Shown: in pieces, positions 57,731 to 64,000 of the stretch
How the letters are laid out: every line of letters begins with the position of its first letter
Numbering within the stretch: position 1 is the stretch's first letter
NCBI RefSeq assembly: GCF_902833045.1
Contig: NZ_CADFDU010000006.1
Location: 186,001-250,000, forward strand
Direction: 5' to 3'
Length of the DNA: 64,000 bases
From: Burkholderia sp. BCC0322
GTDB lineage: Bacteria > Pseudomonadota > Gammaproteobacteria > Burkholderiales > Burkholderiaceae
Made by a program: the position numbers and the translations under genes
The notes under the pieces: model-generated
Told to the model about the DNA's origin: nothing
The model's database searches: none
Seen by the model: only the letters and a program-made list of their open reading frames with translations

Positions 57731-58411
57731 TTACTGCGCGGGCGTATCGAGCTGCTTCTTCAGCGCGGCGAGGCGATCCTCGACCGACGGACCCTTGTTC
57801 AGCGCGGCGAGCTTGTCGTCGAGCGCCTTGCCGCTCGACGTGTCGGCCGAATTCAGGCGTGCGTCCGAGCGTGCGTTCTGCAGCGCGACCTTGTCCTCGA
57901 GCTTCTGGAAATCCTCGGACAGGTTCTTGCCGCCGATGCCGCCCAGCGCGCTGGCCGCGACGTCCTTCGCCTGCGCGATTTCCTGCTTGGCCTGCAGGAT
58001 GTTCGAGCGTGCATTCAGGTCGTTGCGGCGCTGACGCATGTCGGCGATCTGCCCCTTCAGCTTGTCGACCGACGGCTCGAGCGTCGACAGCTCGGCCGCG
58101 AGCGCGTCACGCTCGGCTTCCGCGTTCGACTGTGCGCTGAGTGCCTCGCGTGCGAGTGCTTCATCGCCGGCCTGCAGCGCGCGCTTCGCGCCGTCCTCGT
58201 ACTTCTTCACCTTGTCGTCGGCCGCATCGCGCTTGCTGCGCTGGGTCGCGACCTGTGCCTCGATCTCGATCAGCGAATTCTCGGCACGGCCGATGCTGTC
58301 GTCGAGCTCCCGCACGATCTGCCGTGCGTCGCGCGACGGATCCTGTACCGAATCGGCCGCATCGTTCAGCAGGCCTTTGATCGTGCGCGAAACAGAGTCG
58401 AAAAGCGACAT
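57731..58411 (-). CDS. pspA: PspA/IM30 family protein
   Basis: Peripheral membrane protein of the ESCRT-III-like PspA/IM30 family, which maintains membrane integrity under stress. The 226-aa sequence is nearly all coiled coil: MSLFDSVSRTIKGLLNDAAD forms the N-terminal membrane-binding amphipathic helix, then RDARQIVRELDDSIGRAENS and long heptads to about residue 180. Its usual regulators PspF, PspB and PspC are not encoded here. It heads a unit with the TPR membrane protein, divergent from the penicillin-binding protein gene. Confidence 0.9.
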   Translation of the reverse strand: MSLFDSVSRTIKGLLNDAADSVQDPSRDARQIVRELDDSIGRAENSLIEIEAQVATQRSKRDAADDKVKKYEDGAKRALQAGDEALAREALSAQSNAEAERDALAAELSTLEPSVDKLKGQIADMRQRRNDLNARSNILQAKQEIAQAKDVAASALGGIGGKNLSEDFQKLEDKVALQNARSDARLNSADTSSGKALDDKLAALNKGPSVEDRLAALKKQLDTPAQ

Positions 58412-58854
58412 GAAATCCTCCGTGGTTGAAAGGCGCCGCGTGACCGCGGCAGTGCCCGTTGCGAGCCGGTTCCGACCCGCATGAGCCGGCGGATATTACA
58501 CCACCGGTTCACTTAAATACGGCTTAAACGCGCGAGTTCAAGCGGCATGCGCATCGGGATATCGAACCTTTCGCGATTGAAAGATTATCGGCCGTGCGCG
58601 CCATATTGCGTGTTCATGATAGGCAGAGGATGGCGACAATACGTTCCTCAAATCACGGCATTGCGGGAATTTTTACAAAAAATCGCGAAGGCACCCGGTC
58701 GATTTCATTAAAATGCGCTGTCACGTCGCGGGAACGGATCGCCGCGCGGCGGGGTCTGTCGACGTGACAGTCGTATCACGCCGTATCCGCTCTGATTCAT
58801 TCGCCTGCATTTCCGCATGCGTCCGAGGGTGCCACGTACGCCCGCCATTCCGAC
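58412..58854. promoter_or_regulatory. Divergent pspA / penicillin-binding protein control region
   Basis: About 440 bases with no gene I can support. It is relatively AT-rich at 58600-58715. On the plus strand TAAAAT at 58709-58714 is a weak -10 candidate. On the minus strand TGTAATAT, an extended -10 type sequence at about 58502-58495, could serve pspA. I see no sigma-54 type GG-N10-GC promoter of the kind that drives pspA in enteric bacteria. Confidence 0.45.
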
Positions 58855-61377
58855 ATGCCAATTATCAAACGACCGCCTTCTTCTTCCGACAGGAACGAAC
58901 CCCACTACACGCTGCGCCGTTCGCCGTCCGGAGCCTATTACCCCGATGACGACGATCGCGACCATCGCAACGACGACCGCCGCACCCAGCGCAGCGGCGG
59001 CGGGCACCGTCGCTCGTTCGGCTCGCGCGTCGTGCTGTGGTTCGCCGGCCTGTTCGCGACGCTGGCGATCGTCGGCGCGCTGATCGTCGGCTACGCGCTG
59101 GTCGTGATGGCGCCGCAGCTGCCGTCGCTCGACGCGCTGACCAACTACCAGCCGAAGGTGCCGCTGCGTGTGTTCACGGCCGATCATGTGCTGATCGGCG
59201 AGTTCGGCGAAGAGCGCCGCAGCCTCGTGCGCTTCCAGGACATTCCGGACGTGATGAAGAAGGCCGTGCTCGCGATCGAGGACTACCGCTTCTACGAACA
59301 CGGCGGCGTCGACTTCGTCGGCATCCTCCGCGCGGGCGTCGCCGACCTGATGCACGGCGGCGCGCGCCAGGGCGCGAGCACGATCACGATGCAGGTCGCG
59401 CGCAACTTCTTCCTGTCGAGCGAGAAGACCTATACGCGCAAGATTTACGAAATGCTGCTCGCGTACAAGATCGAGAAGGCCCTGACGAAGGACCAGATCC
59501 TCGAGCTGTACATGAACCAGATCTATCTCGGCCAGCGCTCGTACGGCTTCGCGGCCGCCGCGCGCGTCTATTTCGGCAAGGACCTGAAGGACATCACGCT
59601 CGCGGAGGCGGCGATGCTCGCGGGGCTGCCGAAGGCGCCGTCCGCGTATAACCCGGTCGTCAATCCGAAGCGCGCGAAGGTGCGCCAGGAATACATCCTG
59701 AAGCGCATGCTCGAGGTCGGCTACATCACGCAGCCGCAGTACGACGAGGCCGTGAAGGAAGAGATCCACGTGCGTACGCCGGGCAACCAGTACGCGGTGC
59801 ACGGCGAGTACGTTGCCGAGATGGTGCGGCAGATGATGTACCAGCAGTACAAGGACGAAACCTATACGCGCGGGCTGACCGTCACGACGACGATCAACTC
59901 GTCCGACCAGGAAGCCGCGTACCAGGCCGTGCGTCGCGGCATTCTCGACTACGAGCGCCGCCACGGCTATCGCGGGCCGGAAGCGTCGATCAAGCTGCCC
60001 GCGGCCGGCGACGACCGCGACGAGGCGATCGACGACGCGCTCGCCGATCACCCGGACAACGGCGACCTGCAGTCGGCGGTCGTGCTGTCGGCGTCGCCCA
60101 ATGCGGTCGAGGTGCAGTTCGTCGGCGGCGCGACCACGACGATCGGTCCGGCCGGGCTGCGCTTCGTGGCGGCCGCGCTCGGCCCCCGCGCGAACGACTC
60201 GCTGCGCATCAAGCCGGGTTCGGTCGTGCGCGTGCTGAAGGACGGCAAGACGGGCTGGCAGGTCGTGCAGCTGCCGCAGGTCGAAGGCGCGCTCGTCGCG
60301 ATCGCGCCGCAGGATGGCGCGATCCGCTCGCTCGTCGGCGGCTTCGATTTCAACAAGAGCAAGTTCAACCACGTGACGCAGGCGTGGCGGCAGCCGGGCT
60401 CGTCGTTCAAGCCGTTCATCTACTCGGCATCGCTCGACAAGGGCATGGGTCCGGCGACGATGATCAACGACGCCCCGCTGTACTTCCCGCCGAGCGTGCC
60501 GGGCGGCACCGCATGGGAGCCGAAGGACGACGACCAGCCGGACGGCCCGATGACGATGCGCACCGGCCTGCAGCGTTCGAAGAACCTCGTGTCGATCCGG
60601 ATCCTCGCGTCGATCGGCACGCAGTACGCGCAGCAGTACGTGACGCAGCGCTTCGGCTTCGATCCCGCGAAGACGCCGCCTTACCTGCCGATGGCGCTCG
60701 GCGCGGGCCTCGTGACGCCGCTGCAGCTCGCGACCGGCTATGCGGTGTTCGCGAACGGCGGCTACAAGGTCGATCCGTACCTGATCGCCGAGGTCGACGA
60801 CGCACGCGGCCAGCCGCTGCAGAAGTCGCAGCCGGTGCTCGCGGGCAGCACGGCGCCGCGCACGATCGAAGGCCGCAACGCGTACGTGATGAACAGCCTG
60901 CTGCATTCGGTCGCGACGGCCGGCACGGGCGCGGGCACCAACGCACTGGGCCGCAGCGACCTGCAGGGCAAGACCGGTACGACGAACGACGCGAAGGACG
61001 GCTGGTTCGCCGGCTACCAGCAGTCGCTCGTCGCGGTTGCGTGGATGGGCTTCGACCAGCCGAAGAGCCTTGGCAGCCGCGAATTCGGCGCGCAGCTCGC
61101 GTTGCCGATCTGGGTGAATTACATGCGCACCGCGCTGAACGGCGTGCCCGAGCAGCAGATGCCGATGCCGGACGGCCTGACCTCGATCGACGGCGAGCTG
61201 TACTACGCCGATCGCACGCCGGGCAACGGCTTCGTCGCGAACGTCGACATCAACCCGGCGGAAAATTCGATCAGCGCGAACGACGCACTCGGCTCGGCCG
61301 GTGCGGCAGGGCTTGCGCCGCCGCCCGTCACGCCGCAGGAGAAACAGCAGATCATGGACATGTTCGAGAACAAGTAA
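58855..61377 (+). CDS. Class A penicillin-binding protein (PBP1A type)
   Basis: Bifunctional peptidoglycan glycosyltransferase and transpeptidase, 840 aa. An unusually long, charged cytoplasmic tail of about 60 residues rich in Asp, Arg and Ser (YYPDDDDRDHRNDDRRTQRS) precedes one membrane anchor (VVLWFAGLFATLAIVGALIV). The GT51 domain has the catalytic Glu142 in AIEDYRFYEHGG, then RQGASTITMQVARNFF and LELYMNQIYLGQRSYGFAAA. The transpeptidase motifs are S516-S-F-K519, S575-K-N and K706-T-G-T. ATG 58855 is chosen because the tail starts there. Divergent from pspA. Confidence 0.93.
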   Translation: MPIIKRPPSSSDRNEPHYTLRRSPSGAYYPDDDDRDHRNDDRRTQRSGGGHRRSFGSRVVLWFAGLFATLAIVGALIVGYALVVMAPQLPSLDALTNYQPKVPLRVFTADHVLIGEFGEERRSLVRFQDIPDVMKKAVLAIEDYRFYEHGGVDFVGILRAGVADLMHGGARQGASTITMQVARNFFLSSEKTYTRKIYEMLLAYKIEKALTKDQILELYMNQIYLGQRSYGFAAAARVYFGKDLKDITLAEAAMLAGLPKAPSAYNPVVNPKRAKVRQEYILKRMLEVGYITQPQYDEAVKEEIHVRTPGNQYAVHGEYVAEMVRQMMYQQYKDETYTRGLTVTTTINSSDQEAAYQAVRRGILDYERRHGYRGPEASIKLPAAGDDRDEAIDDALADHPDNGDLQSAVVLSASPNAVEVQFVGGATTTIGPAGLRFVAAALGPRANDSLRIKPGSVVRVLKDGKTGWQVVQLPQVEGALVAIAPQDGAIRSLVGGFDFNKSKFNHVTQAWRQPGSSFKPFIYSASLDKGMGPATMINDAPLYFPPSVPGGTAWEPKDDDQPDGPMTMRTGLQRSKNLVSIRILASIGTQYAQQYVTQRFGFDPAKTPPYLPMALGAGLVTPLQLATGYAVFANGGYKVDPYLIAEVDDARGQPLQKSQPVLAGSTAPRTIEGRNAYVMNSLLHSVATAGTGAGTNALGRSDLQGKTGTTNDAKDGWFAGYQQSLVAVAWMGFDQPKSLGSREFGAQLALPIWVNYMRTALNGVPEQQMPMPDGLTSIDGELYYADRTPGNGFVANVDINPAENSISANDALGSAGAAGLAPPPVTPQEKQQIMDMFENK

Positions 61378-61403
61378 GCGGCACGCCGCCGTTCCGACAT
61401 GCG

Positions 61404-61432
61404 ACGGGCGCCTTCGGGCGCCCGTTTTTTTT
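61404..61432 (+). terminator. Terminator of the penicillin-binding protein gene
   Basis: Perfect 9-bp stem ACGGGCGCC/GGCGCCCGT on a TTCG tetraloop with an eight-T tail, 26 bases after the stop codon. Textbook intrinsic terminator. Confidence 0.95.
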
Positions 61433-61461
61433 GCGCGAATTGTCGATAGGGAGAAGGGGAA

Positions 61462-61893
61462 TCAGAACGACGCGCAGGCCGGTACGAGCGTGATGCCGAC
61501 CGATTGCTGATGGAATCGCTGTATGTACGCTTGCCGGATCGCGGTGAGCCGTGCACGCGTGTCGGGCGTATCGTCGGCGATGATACGGATCACGAAGCTG
61601 TCTTCGCGGGTGATCCCGCCGCCGGCGCGGTCGCGCCACTGGCCGTGCGTGTCCCAGTAGGTGAGGCCGTCGGGGAATCTCGGTGTGACCGTGTCGGCGA
61701 GGAATGCCGCGCGTTCAGCATCGGTGACGGGGCCGCGCCCCGTGATGTCTCGCCCGAACAGCAGGTCGGCCAGCAGCATCGGGCTCTCGCCCGGCTGCGT
61801 GCAGGCCGGCGGCGCGCCGACGACGGGCGAGGGCGGTGCCGCGCAACCGGCGAGCAGCGCGATCGCCATTGCGCATACGGCCAGCGACCGCAT
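61462..61893 (-). CDS. DUF3574 lipoprotein
   Basis: Lipoprotein of 143 aa starting at ATG 61893 (MRSLAVCAMAIALLAGCAAP) with a clear lipobox LLAGC, Cys at residue 17. The mature part is a DUF3574 domain: LLADLLFGRDITGRGPVTDA, FLADTVTPRFPDGLTYWDTH and RIIADDTPDTRARLTAIRQA. Function unknown; related proteins are outer-membrane or periplasmic lipoproteins. It is a single gene, convergent with the penicillin-binding protein. A longer upstream reading lacks similarity. Confidence 0.85.
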   Translation of the reverse strand: MRSLAVCAMAIALLAGCAAPPSPVVGAPPACTQPGESPMLLADLLFGRDITGRGPVTDAERAAFLADTVTPRFPDGLTYWDTHGQWRDRAGGGITREDSFVIRIIADDTPDTRARLTAIRQAYIQRFHQQSVGITLVPACASF

Positions 61894-62038
61894 CTGCCCA
61901 ATTCGTGACGATCGACCTTCGCGCGTGCAAAACGCTGCGCGCTCAACCACTTGCGTGCTTGTCCGGCGGGTTATCAACAGGGCTGTCAACATAATCTGGG
62001 GATAACCCTAGGTTTGTCCGCGCGTGCCCGATGTGGGG

Positions 62039-63058
62039 TCAGTGCTGCAGTTTCGCGTGCGCGAGGTGCATGCCGAGCGTGCCGGGGTCGGTATTCGTGC
62101 CTGACAGCAGCACGCCGACGCGCTTTCCTTGAAGCGTTTCGCGCAGCGGGCCGAGCAGGGCGGCCAGTGCGGCCGCGCACGCCGGTTCGACCGACAGTTT
62201 CAGTTGCGAGAACAGGAACAGCATCGCGGCACGCAGCGCGTCGTCGGACACGGTGACGATGCGGTCGACGTGGCGCCGGCACAGCTGGTAGCTGTATTCC
62301 TCGGTATGCGGCGCCATCAGCGAATCGGCGATCGTCTGCATCGCGCTCATCTTGATCGTGTGATTCGCCGCGAAGCTGCGGCTCATCGCGTCGGCGCGTT
62401 CCGGCTCGACGCCGTACACGTGCACGCGCGGATTCGCGAGCCGCAGCGCGGTCGCCATGCCGGCCGCGAGCCCGCCGCCGCCGATCGGCACGATCACCGC
62501 GTCGAGGTCGGGCGTCTGGGTCGCCCATTCGTAACCGAGCGTCGCGGTGCCGAGGATCGTGTGATAGCCGTTGAACGGATGGATGAAGAAGCGGCCTTCC
62601 TCGGCCTCGATCCGCCGGACGAGATCGAACGCCTGCGACGCGCTGCCGGCCAGCACGACTTCCGCGCGGTACTGCTTGCACTGCGCGATGCGCGACGGGC
62701 TCGCGGTTTGGAACATCACGACCTTGGCGCTGCTGCCGAGCCGCATCGCCGCATACGCGACGGCCGCCGCGTGATTGCCGGCCGACACGCAGGTGACGCC
62801 GGCGTTCTTGCGCGCCTCGTCGAGTGCGAGCAAGTGCGTGAATGCGCCGCGCGCCTTGAAGCTGCCGCTGACCTGCAGCAACTCGAACTTGAAGTTGACG
62901 TGCGTGCCCTCGAGGGACGGCAGGTCGGCGCGTTCGAACACGGGCGTGCGCGCGACCCAGGGCGACAACGCGAAATGCTGCGCGGCGATGTCGTCGAGCG
63001 TCGGGATCGGCTCGCCGTCGATCGTCGTATGGGCGTTGCCCTGTTGTTCAGTCGACAT
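62039..63058 (-). CDS. PLP-dependent threonine/serine dehydratase-like protein
   Basis: Fold-type II pyridoxal phosphate enzyme of 339 aa from ATG 63058 (MSTEQQGNAHTTIDGEPIPT). It lacks the C-terminal regulatory domain of biosynthetic IlvA and so resembles catabolic threonine or serine dehydratases. The PLP lysine lies in QVSGSFKARGAFTHL, the phosphate-binding glycine loop is VPIGGGGLAAGMAT, and CVSAGNHAAAVAYAAMRLG is intact. It is followed downstream on the same strand by the lipoprotein gene and is preceded by argE with a 59-base gap. The substrate cannot be fixed from sequence. Confidence 0.85.
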   Translation of the reverse strand: MSTEQQGNAHTTIDGEPIPTLDDIAAQHFALSPWVARTPVFERADLPSLEGTHVNFKFELLQVSGSFKARGAFTHLLALDEARKNAGVTCVSAGNHAAAVAYAAMRLGSSAKVVMFQTASPSRIAQCKQYRAEVVLAGSASQAFDLVRRIEAEEGRFFIHPFNGYHTILGTATLGYEWATQTPDLDAVIVPIGGGGLAAGMATALRLANPRVHVYGVEPERADAMSRSFAANHTIKMSAMQTIADSLMAPHTEEYSYQLCRRHVDRIVTVSDDALRAAMLFLFSQLKLSVEPACAAALAALLGPLRETLQGKRVGVLLSGTNTDPGTLGMHLAHAKLQH

Positions 63059-63080
63059 GACGTGGCGGGTGGCGGAGTGG

Positions 63081-63104
63081 GCCGGCCCGCACACGCGGGC
63101 CGGC
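63081..63104. repeat. GC-rich hairpin between argE and the dehydratase
   Basis: GCCGGCCCGC-ACAC-GCGGGCCGGC, a perfect 10-bp stem with a 4-base loop filling the 59-base gap between two same-strand genes. It could be a processing or stability element; there is no T-run. Confidence 0.55.
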
Positions 63105-63117
63105 GTGGCGGGGGCAG

Positions 63118-64000
63118 TCAGTGTGCGTCGACCGACATGCTGCGGATGAACTTGCGCAGGAACTGCTCGCAGCCGGCGAGCTGCGCGAGCTCGACATATT
63201 CGTTCGGCTTGTGCGCCTGCTCGATGTTGCCGGGCCCGCACACGACGCTCGGGATGCCCGCGCGTTCGAACAGGCCGGCCTCGGTGCCGTAGGCGACCTT
63301 GCGCTTGTCCTGGTCGGCCGTCAGCGCACGCACGAGCTGCGTGATCGCGGCCTGTTCGGTGGCGTCGAGGCCGGGCGCCGCGGCGATCTTCGAGAACTCG
63401 ATCGCGGCATTCGGATGCTCGCGAAGCATCTGCGGCAGCAGCGTTTCCCGCGCATACGCTTCGATGCGCGTGAAGATCTGCTCGGGATCGAGCGTCGGCA
63501 GGTTGCGGAACTCGAAGTCGAACCGGCATTCGGCCGGCACCGTGTTGATCGCGTTGCCGCCCTGGATCGTGCTCGTCTGCGCGGTCGTGAACGGCACGTC
63601 GTACAGCGCGTCGAACGGGCCTTCGGCGCGAAAGCGCTCGGCGAGGTCGCGGATATGGCAGATGAGGCGTGCCGCGTACTCGATCGCGTTCAGCCCCTTC
63701 GGCGTCAGCGACGAATGCGCCGCGTGGCCGCGCACGCAGCAGCGGTACGCGTTGATGCCCTTGTGCGCGATGATCGGCCGCATGCTGGTCGGCTCGCCGA
63801 CGATGCAGCCGGACGGTTGCACGCCGCGCTTGACGAGGTCGGCGATCATCAGCGGCGCGCCTGCGCAACCGATTTCCTCGTCGTAGGACAGCGCGAAATG
63901 GATCGGTTTCGCGAGCCTGGTCGCCTGCATCTCGGGCAGCAGCGCGAGCGCGGCGCCGATGAAGCCCTTCATGTCGCAGGTGCCGCGGCCATACAGGCGG
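63118..64000 (-). CDS. argE: Acetylornithine deacetylase, 5' end beyond the window
   Basis: Zinc M20 peptidase-family enzyme that deacetylates N-acetylornithine in arginine synthesis. Coding continues through base 64000 (RLYGRGTCDMKGFIGAALAL), so the N-terminal third lies outside. Visible catalytic features are the metal-bridging Asp in GRGTCDMKG, the acidic pair in SYDEEIGCAGAPL and VGEPTSMRPIIAHKG. The C-terminal metal-site segment is CGPGNIEQAHKPNEYV. The family includes succinyl-diaminopimelate desuccinylase, but these residues fit ArgE best. Confidence 0.92.
   Translation of the reverse strand, partial: RLYGRGTCDMKGFIGAALALLPEMQATRLAKPIHFALSYDEEIGCAGAPLMIADLVKRGVQPSGCIVGEPTSMRPIIAHKGINAYRCCVRGHAAHSSLTPKGLNAIEYAARLICHIRDLAERFRAEGPFDALYDVPFTTAQTSTIQGGNAINTVPAECRFDFEFRNLPTLDPEQIFTRIEAYARETLLPQMLREHPNAAIEFSKIAAAPGLDATEQAAITQLVRALTADQDKRKVAYGTEAGLFERAGIPSVVCGPGNIEQAHKPNEYVELAQLAGCEQFLRKFIRSMSVDAH

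Overview
The window is a dense, high-GC stretch of a betaproteobacterial chromosome. Gene order, codon use and protein sequence all point to Burkholderia, most likely the B. cepacia complex, chromosome 1. The species call is inference: no rRNA or other marker gene is present. I see no prophage, insertion sequence, tRNA, rRNA or CRISPR array.

Region 1 (1-13.5 kb, all +) is the conserved pyrH-frr-uppS-cdsA-dxr-rseP-bamA-skp-lpxD-fabZ-lpxA-lpxB-rnhB-SpoU methyltransferase run. It couples nucleotide and translation housekeeping to isoprenoid carrier, phospholipid and lipid A synthesis and to outer-membrane assembly. Genes are tightly spaced and several overlap. Region 2 (13.5-20.4 kb) holds divergent ppsR and ppsA (PEP synthase and its regulator), with a structured leader between them, then an NfeD/SPFH membrane pair, smpB and the ratA-rnfH pair.

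Region 3 (20.4-25.3 kb) is more variable: an EamA exporter, a beta-propeller protein behind an unusual helical/winged-helix regulator, and a divergent DUF899-DUF2182 pair. Region 4 (25.5-33.4 kb) starts with guaB and guaA (GMP synthesis). It then passes into a lower-GC stretch with an orphan 97-aa gene, an exonuclease, a truncated TetR gene abutting a YjaB-type acetyltransferase, a NUDIX hydrolase and a beta-hydroxyacid dehydrogenase.

Region 5 (33.5-39.2 kb) is the best candidate for an undescribed system. A GntR/UTRA regulator, an AprA-like flavoprotein, a two-cluster ferredoxin, a HEAT-repeat protein and a DUF971 protein form one minus-strand operon. It is divergent from an MFS carrier, and a perfect inverted repeat lies in the shared control region. 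Region 6 (39.4-41.5 kb) carries DUF1992, tadA and ldcA.

Region 7 (41.6-52.5 kb) is a purine breakdown cluster: GntR regulator, NCS1 permease, racemase, allantoinase PuuE, UraD, allantoicase, ureidoglycolate lyase, urate oxidase PuuD, UraH and an 8-oxoguanine deaminase. Together these can take urate to glyoxylate plus urea. Decayed LysR-type sequence sits inside it. Region 8 (52.6-64 kb) is mixed: a LysR regulator, dodecin, a second beta-hydroxyacid dehydrogenase, mscL, a TPR membrane protein with pspA, a divergent class A penicillin-binding protein, a DUF3574 lipoprotein, a threonine dehydratase-like enzyme and the 3' part of argE, which runs off the window.
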